Source of the DNA: Terriglobia bacterium
GTDB lineage: Bacteria; Acidobacteriota; Thermoanaerobaculia; Thermoanaerobaculales; Thermoanaerobaculaceae
NCBI GenBank assembly: GCA_020073245.1
Contig: JAIQFQ010000009.1
Coordinates: 1 to 64,000, forward strand
DNA length: 64,000 bases
Direction: 5' to 3'
This document shows, one piece after another, positions 1 to 8,314 of this stretch (position 1 is the first letter of the stretch; every line of letters begins with the position of its first letter). The notes beneath the pieces were generated by a model, which was not told the DNA's origin, searched no databases, and saw only the letters and a program-made list of their open reading frames with translations. Both the position numbers and the translations under genes were made by a program.

Positions 1-1344
1 CGCCGCCTCCGAGATCTCGTAGATCGCGGCCTGGGTTTCCTGCGTGCGCCTGCGATCGGTGACGTCCGAGAGCGCCAGCACGATCGCCGGCCTTCCCGCG
101 TGGGTCGTGGTTGCCGCCGACGACTCGACCCAGCGTTCGCTCCCGTCTTTTTTCGAGATCTTGAGCTCGTAGTGAGAAGGGATCCCTGACTCGCCGGCAA
201 GGCGGCGTGCGCTCCTCTCCTTGACGGTCGGCAGGGAGTCCGGATGGATGAGCCGCCACGGTGAGGTACCCAGGAGCTCGTACGCGGAGTAGCCGTGGAT
301 CTCCTCGGCCGACCTGTTGGCGTAGACGATGCACTCGTCCTGCACGATCAGGATGGCGAAGGGAACGTTTTCCGCGAGGGCCCGAAAGCGCAGCTCGCTC
401 TCGCGGAGCGCCTCCTCGGCCCGCTGGCGCTCGGCGAGCTCCTCGCGCAGCAGGCGGGTCCGGCTGTCGACCCTCCGGGCGAGCGTCCGAGACCATGTGA
501 CGACGGCCACCAGCACGAGGAGCAGAGGCACCACGAAGAAGGCGCCGTGCCTGAAGATCCAGACCAGTGTGCCGCGCTGGGGTTGCAGCAGCGCGAACCA
601 CTTCCGATTGAGCCTCTCGTACTCGCCGGACTTCCTGACCTCGGCGAGCCCCCGGTTGAGGTCTGCGAGAAGCCGGGCATCGCCTCTCCTCACCGCGAAG
701 CAGTACGGGCGAAGAGCGACCGGCACGGGCAACGCGACGACGTTCCCGAGCTTTAGCCTGCCTGCGATGAGGGCGCCCTCCGACCGCGCCATGACCGCGT
801 AGTCGCCCTGCCCGGCGGCGAGTCTGCGGAGCGTATCGTCGGCCGAGTCGGCGGCGACGATCCGGAACGGAACGCCGCGCCCGCGGAGCCACTCTCCCAT
901 GGCGTCGCCACGGTTGACGAGCACCTCCTTGCCTTTGAGTTCCGCGAGGCCGGAGAGCTCGTTGGCTCCCGTCCGGCCGAAGATCGCGAACTCGACGCCG
1001 ACGTGCGGCGCGCTGAAGGCAAGGGTGCGGTCCAGCGACTCGAAGTGGAAGGTGCCCGCGAGCGCCTGGAACCGTCCGGCCTCGAGGGACGCCACCAGGT
1101 CAGAGCCGTGGGAGGCCTCGAACACGACCTGGATTCCTGCGGCCGAGGCGACCTGCCGGGCCAGCTCCACGTCGAAACCCGACGGGGCGCCGGACTCGTC
1201 CACAAACTCGTATGGAGGAAAATCGCGGTCGATGCCGACCACGACGGGTGGTCGAGAGAGTTCCGTGCCCCCCGCGGTCATGGCGACGAGTGCCAGAAGC
1301 CAGTGCGCCAGGACTGTCGACCGGGGTCCGGTGGACAACGCCAT
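1..1344 (-). CDS. Sensor protein with periplasmic solute-binding and PAS domains (C-terminus cut by window edge)
   Basis: Reading the minus strand from an ATG at 1344 gives a signal peptide (residues 1 to about 30), then a bacterial extracellular solute-binding family 3 module (FPPYEF near the start, FDVELA), a membrane segment around residue 250 (FFVVPLLLLVLVAVV), a short coiled stretch and a PAS domain whose end reads RWVESSAATTTHAGRPAIV. No stop appears before base 1, so the output domain (histidine kinase, GGDEF or similar) lies outside the window. Family knowledge: such proteins bind a small polar ligand outside the cell and signal inwards. The ligand cannot be told from sequence. The first start upstream of the signal peptide was chosen. 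Confidence 0.8.
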   Translation of the reverse strand, partial: MALSTGPRSTVLAHWLLALVAMTAGGTELSRPPVVVGIDRDFPPYEFVDESGAPSGFDVELARQVASAAGIQVVFEASHGSDLVASLEAGRFQALAGTFHFESLDRTLAFSAPHVGVEFAIFGRTGANELSGLAELKGKEVLVNRGDAMGEWLRGRGVPFRIVAADSADDTLRRLAAGQGDYAVMARSEGALIAGRLKLGNVVALPVPVALRPYCFAVRRGDARLLADLNRGLAEVRKSGEYERLNRKWFALLQPQRGTLVWIFRHGAFFVVPLLLVLVAVVTWSRTLARRVDSRTRLLREELAERQRAEEALRESELRFRALAENVPFAILIVQDECIVYANRSAEEIHGYSAYELLGTSPWRLIHPDSLPTVKERSARRLAGESGIPSHYELKISKKDGSERWVESSAATTTHAGRPAIVLALSDVTDRRRTQETQAAIYEISEAA

Positions 1345-1434
1345 TGCGTCTTACCGTAGCACAGGCCTTCGGACCGTGCACGCGCTTGCCCAGGCCGCGT
1401 GGCGCGCTATCATGAGGTCACGGAGAGGGTCGAG

Positions 1435-2115
1435 ATGGCCCACGAGCTTCTGATCATAGGTGCCGAGACCCGTGCGTTGAAACACATGGCGCCGGTCCTT
1501 CGGCGGGCGGGTTGCAACGTCAGCCGCATCCCGCGGGCCGACCACGCCGCGGCGTTGTTGCAGAGCACTCGCTTCGACCTGATTCTCGTTCGGTATCCTG
1601 TTGAGGGGCTGACCTTTGAGGAGTTCGTCGCGGCTGTCCGCGCCGAGGGTTCTCCGTGCCGCGACTCGGGGCTCCTGATGCTGGTGGACGACGGAGCAGT
1701 CGCCGAGGCCGGGCGCTATCTGAAACGGGGCGTGAACCGGATCGTCGGGGACGATGCGCCGTCCGACCGCCTGCTCGACGCGATCGCCGACCTGCTGGGA
1801 GTCGCGCCCCGCCACAAGCTGCGTGCCGCCGTCCAGCTCGAGCTGTGGCTGAGAGACGGGGGACGGCGGCTGGTCACCGTGACCGAGAACCTCTCTGCCA
1901 CGGGGATGCTGGTCCGCGGCGGCACCGAATTCCCCGTCGGCGCCCTCCTCGGGTTCGAGTTGCTGTTGCCGGGACAGCAACCGGTTGCGGGTTCGCTGTT
2001 GGTCGCCCGTCACACCGACCGCCTGCGGGAGCGCGTCGAGGGGTTCGGCGGCCGCATCATCTCGTTCTCGGGAGACGGGCAGGAGAGGCTCAGCGCGCTG
2101 CTCGCGACCGGATAA
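1435..2115 (+). CDS. PilZ-domain protein with degenerate receiver-like N-terminus
   Basis: 226 residues. The N-terminal ~115 residues resemble a response-regulator receiver (HELLIIGAE, then FDLILVRYP), but the acidic pair after strand 1 is replaced by GAE and the phospho-acceptor Asp after strand 3 by an RY pair, so phosphorylation is unlikely. The C-terminal half is a PilZ domain with both c-di-GMP signatures: RHKLR (RxxxR) and NLSATG (N/DxSxxG). The start at 1435 has GGAGAGG about 8 bp upstream and begins exactly where the fold begins; a start at 1399 would only add an unrelated tail. Probably a c-di-GMP effector; partner unknown. Confidence 0.75.
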   Translation: MAHELLIIGAETRALKHMAPVLRRAGCNVSRIPRADHAAALLQSTRFDLILVRYPVEGLTFEEFVAAVRAEGSPCRDSGLLMLVDDGAVAEAGRYLKRGVNRIVGDDAPSDRLLDAIADLLGVAPRHKLRAAVQLELWLRDGGRRLVTVTENLSATGMLVRGGTEFPVGALLGFELLLPGQQPVAGSLLVARHTDRLRERVEGFGGRIISFSGDGQERLSALLATG

Positions 2116-2176
2116 CGCCCTCTGGTACGCTGGCCTCGTTTCTGCGTGCGGCGGTACGCCGCCCGGGGGTGATCGC

Positions 2177-3625
2177 ATGGAAGCCCGAACCGATCTGCCG
2201 ACGTATCCGCCGCCCGGGCGCCGGATCTATTGCAGTCGAACCCTGAACATGCGGGCCGTGCGCGCGATCGGCTACGACATGGACTACACCCTGGTCCACT
2301 ACAAAGTCGAGCCGTGGGAGAGAAGGGCGTTCGACTACCTGAAAGGAAAGTTGGCCGAGCGCGGAATGCCGACCGCCGGCCTCGAGTTCGACCACGACCT
2401 GGTGACCCGTGGCCTCATCATCGACACCGAGCTCGGGAACCTCGTCAAGGCCAACCGCTTCGGGTACGTAACGCGGGCGTTCCACGGCACGGCGCCGGTC
2501 GAGTTCGAGCGCCAGCGGGCCACGTACGGCCGGACCCTGGTTTCGCTCTCCGAGCCACGCTACGTCTTCATCAACACCCTCTTTTCGCTCTCGGAGGCGT
2601 GCATGTACGCCCGCCTCGTGGACCGGCTCGACCACCAGGGGGTCCCCGGCGTGCTCGGCTATGCCGACCTCTATCGCCTGGTCCGAAAGGAGATGGACGA
2701 AGCGCATCTCGAAGGCGAGCTCAAGGCCGACATCTCGGCCGCACCCGACGCCTACGTGGAGCCAGATCCCGACCTCGCTCTCGCGCTGCTCGACCAGCGG
2801 GAGGCCGGCAAGCGCCTGATGCTCATCACCAACTCCGACTGGGCGTACACCGCTCGGATGATGGGATTCGCGCTTGACACCATCCTGCCCCGCGGCACGA
2901 CGTGGCGCGACCTCTTCGAGATCGTCGTGGTCTCCGCGCGCAAGCCGGAGTTCTTCACCCAGCGGATGCCGGCGTTCGAGGTGGTCACCGACGACGGGCT
3001 CCTGCGCCCGTGCCCGGGCGGCATCCGCAAGCCCGGCGTGTACGTGGGCTGCGACGCCGGGCAGGTCGAGGAGTACCTCGGCGTGGCAGGCGAGGAGATC
3101 CTCTACGTCGGCGACCACATCTTCGTTGATGTCCATGTGTCGAAGGCAGTCATGCGCTGGCGCACGGCGCTGATCCTGCGGGAGCTGGAGCCCGAGCTGG
3201 CCGCGCTCGAAGCGTTCCTTCCCCGGCAACAGGAGCTGGCGGGGATGATGGAGGAGAAGGTGCGCCTCGAGTTCGCCTTCTCCCAGGTCAGGCTCCAGCT
3301 CCAGCGCGTGCAGAACGGCTACGGCCCTCGCCCGTCCACCTCAGCCCAGAAGCTGCGGGAGACGATGGCCGAGCTGCGGGCCCGGCTCGTCGATCTGGAT
3401 GAACGGATCGCACCGATCGCGAAGCGCGGCGGGGAGATATCCAACCGCAACTGGGGCCTCCTGATGAGGGCCGGGAACGACAAGAGCCACCTCGCCCGTC
3501 AGGTCGAGCGATACGCCGACATCTACACGTCCCGGGTGAGCAATTTCCTTTTCGAGACCCCCTTCGTGTACCTCCGGGCGCCGCGCGGAAGCCTGCCCCA
3601 CGACGACGCACGCGTGCTCTCGTAG
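2177..3625 (+). CDS. HAD-superfamily 5'-nucleotidase (cytosolic purine nucleotidase-like)
   Basis: 482 residues. HAD motif I is DMDYT (Asp34 nucleophile, Asp36), motif II lies in ITNSDWAY, and motif IV is GDHIFVD. The length and the DMDYTLVHY motif match the HAD-IG family of IMP/GMP-type 5'-nucleotidases, which dephosphorylate purine monophosphates in the cytosol. The ATG at 2177 follows GGGGGTGA; the frame is open further upstream, but the extension overlaps the previous gene and has no homologous character. Residues about 350-420 look helical and charged and may mediate oligomerisation, as in the eukaryotic relatives. Substrate is inferred from family only. Confidence 0.85.
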   Translation: MEARTDLPTYPPPGRRIYCSRTLNMRAVRAIGYDMDYTLVHYKVEPWERRAFDYLKGKLAERGMPTAGLEFDHDLVTRGLIIDTELGNLVKANRFGYVTRAFHGTAPVEFERQRATYGRTLVSLSEPRYVFINTLFSLSEACMYARLVDRLDHQGVPGVLGYADLYRLVRKEMDEAHLEGELKADISAAPDAYVEPDPDLALALLDQREAGKRLMLITNSDWAYTARMMGFALDTILPRGTTWRDLFEIVVVSARKPEFFTQRMPAFEVVTDDGLLRPCPGGIRKPGVYVGCDAGQVEEYLGVAGEEILYVGDHIFVDVHVSKAVMRWRTALILRELEPELAALEAFLPRQQELAGMMEEKVRLEFAFSQVRLQLQRVQNGYGPRPSTSAQKLRETMAELRARLVDLDERIAPIAKRGGEISNRNWGLLMRAGNDKSHLARQVERYADIYTSRVSNFLFETPFVYLRAPRGSLPHDDARVLS

Positions 3626-3746
3626 AACCTGGCTGGAAGCCGAGGCCCGTTCGATGTGTTGGCGGCAGAGACGAGGGCGCCCTTCCGGCGGCTCTCGCAC
3701 CGAGGTCGCCTTGGAGCGGCCAGCGGAGAGGCGATGAGGTGAGACG

Positions 3747-4814
3747 ATGAGCGTGCTGTTCTCCAACCTGCGGCTGCGCGAAGTGACCTTTCGCAACCGG
3801 GTTTTCGTTTCGCCGATGTGTGAGTACTCGTGCCAGGATGGGATGGCCAACGACTGGCACCTGGTCCATCTCGGATCCCGCGCGGTGGGCGGGGCAGGCC
3901 TGGTCTTCACGGAGGCGACCGCGGTCTCGCCCGAGGGTAGGATCTCGCCGGCCGACGCGGGGATCTGGTCCGACGCCCACGCCGAGGCGTGGGCACGGGT
4001 CACCGCGTTCGTGGCCGGGCAGGGAGCGGTGCCCGGGATCCAGCTTGCGCACGCGGGCCGCAAGGCTTCGACGGCGGTGCCGTGGAAGGCGAGCGGAGCG
4101 CTCGGCCCCGAGGCCGGCGGATGGCAGCCGCTGGCGCCGACCGCGCTCCCGTTCGACGATGCCTCGGCGAACCCCCGGCCGATGATCGACGCCGACCTCG
4201 AGGAGGTGAGGACCCAGTTCGCGGACGCGGCCCTGCGCGCCCTCACGGCCGGCTTCAAGGTCGTCGAGCTCCACATGGCGCACGGCTACCTCTGCCATCA
4301 GTTTCTTTCGCCGCTTTCGAATCGGCGGACCGATGGGTACGGCGGCAGCCTCGAGAACAGGATGCGGTTCCCGCTCGAGGTCGCCCGGGCGGTCCGCGCG
4401 GCCTGGCCGGATGGGCTTCCGCTGTTCGTCCGGATCTCGGCCACGGACTGGGCTGAGGGCGGTTGGAGCGTCGACGAGGCGGTCGAGTTCGCCCGGCGCC
4501 TCAAACTGGTGGGGGTGGACCTGGTGGACTGCTCGAGCGGCGGGGCGGTCCCCCATGCGCGCGTGCCCGTCGGGCCCGGTTACCAGACGCCGTTCGCCAC
4601 GCGCATCCGAGTCGAGGCCGGGATCGCCACAGGCGCGGTGGGGATGATCACCGTGCCGGCGCAGGCCGAGCAGATCGTCGCGACGGGAGAGGCGGACGCC
4701 GTGCTGCTGGCGCGCCAGCTGCTGCGCGACCCGTACTGGCCGCTGCACGCCGCGCACGAACTGGGCGCCGACGTCGCCTGGCCGGTCCAGTATCTGCGCG
4801 CGAAGCCGCGATGA
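3747..4814 (+). CDS. NADH:flavin oxidoreductase, old yellow enzyme (YqjM-like)
   Basis: 355 residues, the usual length of the class. The N-terminus carries VSPMCEYSC, the YqjM-type cysteine that tunes FMN. The substrate-binding His pair region reads MAHGYLCHQFLSPLSNRR, followed by TDGYGGSLENR, the classical FMN/substrate loop. These enzymes reduce the C=C bond of alpha,beta-unsaturated carbonyls with NAD(P)H. A GAGGTGAGACG stretch precedes the ATG. The gene stands between a nucleotidase and a convergent P-loop kinase, so context does not indicate a physiological substrate. Confidence 0.9.
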   Translation: MSVLFSNLRLREVTFRNRVFVSPMCEYSCQDGMANDWHLVHLGSRAVGGAGLVFTEATAVSPEGRISPADAGIWSDAHAEAWARVTAFVAGQGAVPGIQLAHAGRKASTAVPWKASGALGPEAGGWQPLAPTALPFDDASANPRPMIDADLEEVRTQFADAALRALTAGFKVVELHMAHGYLCHQFLSPLSNRRTDGYGGSLENRMRFPLEVARAVRAAWPDGLPLFVRISATDWAEGGWSVDEAVEFARRLKLVGVDLVDCSSGGAVPHARVPVGPGYQTPFATRIRVEAGIATGAVGMITVPAQAEQIVATGEADAVLLARQLLRDPYWPLHAAHELGADVAWPVQYLRAKPR

Positions 4815-4825
4815 GCGCGCCGGCC

Positions 4826-5338
4826 TCACGTGGCTGCCGGGAAGTGCCGCTCGAGCCAGGTCTCGAGCGGTTCGCCCGGCGCGAAGGCGACCGTCGGCTC
4901 GTCCGGGCCCGGCGCCTCGAAGGTGCGGGCGAGCGCTTCGAGAATCTCGGGTCGCACGCCGTGGCGCTCGCCGGTCGCCGCGTTCGCGTCGAGCCGGCGG
5001 AGAGCCTCATCGAGAGGGGTGGCAACGAGGACCACCACGACGTCGCAGCCGCGGCGGGAGCCGACCTCGCGGTACCGGTCTCGCAGCCATCGAAAGCAAC
5101 TGGTGTCGTCGATCACGGTGGAAACGCGGCGCTGGAGCAACCGGTCGGCTCTGGCCAGCGCGACGCGGTGGGATCGTTCCCACTCCTCGACAGGGAGGCC
5201 CTGACCCCCGAACAGCCCGCGCTCGGCGTTGATCTCGTCGAGGCTCACGGTCCTCGCACCGAGCCGCACGGCCAGGGCCCGGGCGACGGTCGTCTTGCCC
5301 GCGAATGCGAGACCGCACATGATGCACATCACAGGCAT
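4826..5338 (-). CDS. P-loop kinase-like ATP-binding protein
   Basis: 170 residues from an ATG at 5338. A Walker A loop lies near the start (CGLAFAGKTT, residues 8-17), followed by SLDEI, an aspartate position typical of small-molecule kinases of the AAA_33/zeta-toxin-like group, and VIDDTSCFRWLRDR in the middle. A TTG at 5377 would extend it by 13 residues, but the Walker A distance fits the ATG better. Likely phosphorylates a small substrate (nucleoside, aminoglycoside or similar); no specific family could be named. It ends 12 bp from the convergent oxidoreductase gene and is divergent from the rhomboid gene. Confidence 0.65.
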   Translation of the reverse strand: MPVMCIMCGLAFAGKTTVARALAVRLGARTVSLDEINAERGLFGGQGLPVEEWERSHRVALARADRLLQRRVSTVIDDTSCFRWLRDRYREVGSRRGCDVVVVLVATPLDEALRRLDANAATGERHGVRPEILEALARTFEAPGPDEPTVAFAPGEPLETWLERHFPAAT

Positions 5339-5412
5339 CGTGGGGGCAACGGTAGCCTTCTGCAACGCCCGCTGCAACGGCGCGCCCGCTCTGGCTTCGG
5401 TGGAGGAAGAGG

Positions 5413-6276
5413 ATGCTGAGACGTCAGCGGTCCGGATCGGTCGTGTGCCCGTCGTGCGGCAAGCTCGTCGGCGTCAACGACGAGAGGTGTCTGAGCTGCG
5501 GGCGTCGCAACCCGGGGATGTGGGGCTTTGCGGCCGCGTTCAGGCGCCTCGGCCAGGACTTCGGCTTCACGGCGGCGATGACCGGCGGCTGCCTGGTGCT
5601 CTACGTGGCGGCGCTGCTCCTCGACCCCTCGCAGATCATGGGAGGAAGCATCACATCGCTTCTTGCCCCGACGCCCCGGAGCCTCTTCGTGCTGGGTGCC
5701 AGCGGCGCGATCCCCGTCTTCGGGCTCGGGCGATGGTGGACCGTCCTGTCCGCGAGCTGGCTGCACGGTGGCCCTCTCCACATCGTCTTCAATCTGTTGT
5801 GGATTCGCCAGCTGGCGCCCGAGACCTCCGAGGCGTACGGGCCGGCGAGGATGGTCATCATCTATACCGTCGCAGGGGCGACCGGCTTCCTCGCGAGTTC
5901 GCTGGTGGGGAACTACCTCTGGTTCCTGCCGCGCTTCCTCGGCGGTGCCAGGTTCACGGTCGGCGCATCCGCCTCGATCTTCGGGCTGCTCGGCGCCATC
6001 GTTCACTACGGCCGCCGCCGCGGCTCGAGCGCGGTCGGGCGGGAGGCGCTCGGATACGCGGTGGTGCTGGGCCTGTTCGGGTTCGTCATGCCGGGCATCG
6101 ACAACTGGGCCCACCTGGGCGGGTTTGCTGGCGGCTACGCCGTGGCGCGCTGGCTCGACCCCTGGAAGCCGGAGCGGGTGGATCACGTCGTGGCTGCGTT
6201 CGCCCTTCTGGCGGCCACCGTCGTCGCGATCGCGGCGTCCGTGCTCACCGGGCTCCCCGCGTTGGGGGCGCGTTGA
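5413..6276 (+). CDS. Rhomboid-family intramembrane serine protease with N-terminal zinc ribbon
   Basis: 287 residues. The N-terminus has CPSCG and CLSCG, a four-cysteine zinc ribbon on the cytoplasmic side. A six-helix rhomboid core follows: WLHGGPLHIVFN (His and Asn of the oxyanion region), GASASIFG with the catalytic Ser, and NWAHLGGFAGG with the catalytic His. So the Ser-His dyad is intact. Such enzymes cleave transmembrane substrates inside the bilayer. The ATG at 5413 is preceded by GGAGGAAGAGG. Zinc-ribbon rhomboids occur in several phyla; the ribbon may recruit a partner (inference). Confidence 0.88.
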   Translation: MLRRQRSGSVVCPSCGKLVGVNDERCLSCGRRNPGMWGFAAAFRRLGQDFGFTAAMTGGCLVLYVAALLLDPSQIMGGSITSLLAPTPRSLFVLGASGAIPVFGLGRWWTVLSASWLHGGPLHIVFNLLWIRQLAPETSEAYGPARMVIIYTVAGATGFLASSLVGNYLWFLPRFLGGARFTVGASASIFGLLGAIVHYGRRRGSSAVGREALGYAVVLGLFGFVMPGIDNWAHLGGFAGGYAVARWLDPWKPERVDHVVAAFALLAATVVAIAASVLTGLPALGAR

Positions 6277-6321
6277 AAGGATGAGCGTGGTGGCCTACCA
6301 TCGCCGCCCTGGAGTGAAACC

Positions 6322-7254
6322 GTGAAGCGCCCTGAGCTGCGTGCGGCACTCTTCCTCTGCGTGACGGCGCTGGCCGCGATCGCCCTGCTTTCGGCGTGCT
6401 CGGTGAAGACGGTGACCGTGAACGCTGTCGGGAACGCCCTCGCGAAGGGCGGATCGGGGTGGGCGCGCGACGACGACCTCGAGCTCGTGCGGGACGCGAC
6501 GCCGTTCGCCCTCAAGACGATCGAGAGCCTCCTCGACGAGTCGCCCCGGCACAAGGGACTCCTGCTGGCCGCCGCGAGTGGGTTCACCGAATACTCATAC
6601 GCGTACGTGCAGTGTGAGGCGGACTATGTGGAAGGCCGGGACCTCGCCGCCGCCACGGCGATGCGCACGCGGGCCGGCAGGCTGTACCGGAGGGCGCTCG
6701 AGTACGGCCTGCGCGGGCTCGAGGTGGACCACCCCGGTTTCCGGGAAGCGCTGCGGAGCGATCCCGGGAAGGCGGTCGCCGCGGTGCGATCGAAGGCCGA
6801 GGTGCCGCTCCTCTACTGGACCGCGATGGCGTGGGGAGCGGCCATCTCCCTGGCGAAGGAGAACGCTGAACTCGCGGGGGGCTTGCCCGCGACCGAGGCG
6901 CTGGTGCGCCGGGCGATCGCGCTCGAGGAAGGGTTCGGGGCCGGGGCCCTGTACGACTTCCTGATCGCCTACGACGGCGGGCGGCCGGCCTCGGCGGGCG
7001 GCTCGGTGGAGAGGGCGCGCACCGACCTCGAGAAGGCCACCGCTCTAGGCGGCGGGAAGCGCGCCGCGCCGCTGGTCACGTTCGCCGAGACGGTGTCCGT
7101 GGGCGCCCAGGACCGGCCCGAGTTCGAGCGGCTGCTCGCCCACGCGCTGGCGATCGATGCCGACCGGGCGCCGGAGTACCGCCTGGCTAACCTTGTCGCC
7201 CAGAAACGCGCGCGCTGGCTGCTGAGCCGGACCGACGAGCTGTTCATCGAGTGA
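6322..7254 (+). CDS. TRAP transporter TatT-component lipoprotein
   Basis: 310 residues starting at GTG 6322 (GGAGTGAAACC upstream). A lipoprotein signal with lipobox LLSAC gives Cys26 as the likely acylated residue. The body is helical and TPR-like, with FTEYSYAYVQCEADYVE and paired repeats, matching the TatT family first described as the T component of TPR-associated TRAP (TPAT) systems. In that family a periplasmic trimer binds the substrate-binding protein. It is followed 19 bp later by dctP and then the fused permease, so this is a three-gene TRAP-T operon. Confidence 0.85.
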   Translation: MKRPELRAALFLCVTALAAIALLSACSVKTVTVNAVGNALAKGGSGWARDDDLELVRDATPFALKTIESLLDESPRHKGLLLAAASGFTEYSYAYVQCEADYVEGRDLAAATAMRTRAGRLYRRALEYGLRGLEVDHPGFREALRSDPGKAVAAVRSKAEVPLLYWTAMAWGAAISLAKENAELAGGLPATEALVRRAIALEEGFGAGALYDFLIAYDGGRPASAGGSVERARTDLEKATALGGGKRAAPLVTFAETVSVGAQDRPEFERLLAHALAIDADRAPEYRLANLVAQKRARWLLSRTDELFIE

Positions 7255-7273
7255 GCTGAAAGGGGAGCGTCAC

Positions 7274-8314
7274 ATGGTGGTTGGCGGGATCTCTCGAAGG
7301 GTGCTGCTCGTGCTGACGGCGACGGCTTCTCTCTCCTTCTTCGGCGGCAACGCGGATGCTCAGGGCGTGGTCGTCAAGATGGCCACGCTGCTGCCGCAGG
7401 GCTCGGCTTGGCACACGGCCTTGCAGGAGATGGGATCGCAGTGGCGGCAGGCGTCGGGCGGCCGCGTCACACTCCGGATCTACCCCGGAGGCGTCGCCGG
7501 CGACGACGGCGACGTCGTGCGCAAGATGCGCCTCGGGACGCTTGACGCCGGCCTGCTTAGCGCCGCCGGCCTCGGCGACGTCGACCGCTCGATCTACGCG
7601 CTCGAGCTGCCGATGGGGTACGCCTCGTACGAGGAGCTGGACTTCGTTTTGGAGAGGATGGAAGCGACCCTCGAGAAGCTCTACGCCGAAAAGGGGTTCG
7701 TCCTGCTCGGCTGGGCCGACGGCGGCTGGGTTCGCTTCTTCTCCAAGTCTCCCGTGCGCACGCCGGACGACCTCAAGGGGCTCAAGCTGTTCACCTGGGG
7801 GGGCGACGATCCCGCGGTCGAGTTGTGGAAAGCCGCCGGCTTCCACCCCGTTCCGTTGCCCTCGACCGAGATCTCCACCGCGCTCCAGACCGGCCTCGTG
7901 TCGGCGCTCCCGACGACGCCGCAGGCCGCGCTCCTCCTTCAGTGGTACATCCACGCGAAGTACATGTGCGACGTGAGGTGGGCCGTCCTGCTCGGCGGCA
8001 TCGTGATCACGAAGGCGTCCTGGGAGAAGGTGCCCGCCGACGTCCGCCCTGCGTTGCTCAAGAGCGCGCACGAGGCGGGCCGCACGCTGGGATCGCTCAC
8101 GCGCGGCGCGGAAGCCGGCAACATCGACGCGATGGTCAAGCACGGGCTCACCGTCGTCCCCGTCGACGGCCCGGCGCTCGAGGCCTGGCATCGCGCCGCC
8201 GAGGCCGCGTACCCGAAACTGCGCGGGGGCTTCGTGCCGGCGCTCGTGTTTGACGAGGCGGTGAGGATCCGCGACGAGTTCCGCAAGGCCCAGCCAGGCA
8301 AGGCGGCCCGTTGA
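7274..8314 (+). CDS. dctP: TRAP transporter substrate-binding protein (DctP type)
   Basis: 346 residues with a signal peptide (residues 1-29, cleaved after the ADAQ region). The fold is the DctP family: VVKMATLLPQGS at the mature start, and a conserved Arg region near VRTPDDLKGLKLFTW that binds carboxylate in characterised members. It delivers a substrate, often an organic acid, to the DctQM membrane protein encoded next. The ATG has AAAGGGGAG upstream. Its stop overlaps the next start by 4 bp (TTGA), which suggests translational coupling. Confidence 0.9.
   Translation: MVVGGISRRVLLVLTATASLSFFGGNADAQGVVVKMATLLPQGSAWHTALQEMGSQWRQASGGRVTLRIYPGGVAGDDGDVVRKMRLGTLDAGLLSAAGLGDVDRSIYALELPMGYASYEELDFVLERMEATLEKLYAEKGFVLLGWADGGWVRFFSKSPVRTPDDLKGLKLFTWGGDDPAVELWKAAGFHPVPLPSTEISTALQTGLVSALPTTPQAALLLQWYIHAKYMCDVRWAVLLGGIVITKASWEKVPADVRPALLKSAHEAGRTLGSLTRGAEAGNIDAMVKHGLTVVPVDGPALEAWHRAAEAAYPKLRGGFVPALVFDEAVRIRDEFRKAQPGKAAR

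Noticed and set aside
1985..2176. Longer N-terminus for the HAD nucleotidase
   Set aside because: The extension lies inside the PilZ gene and begins with arginine/serine-rich shadow sequence.
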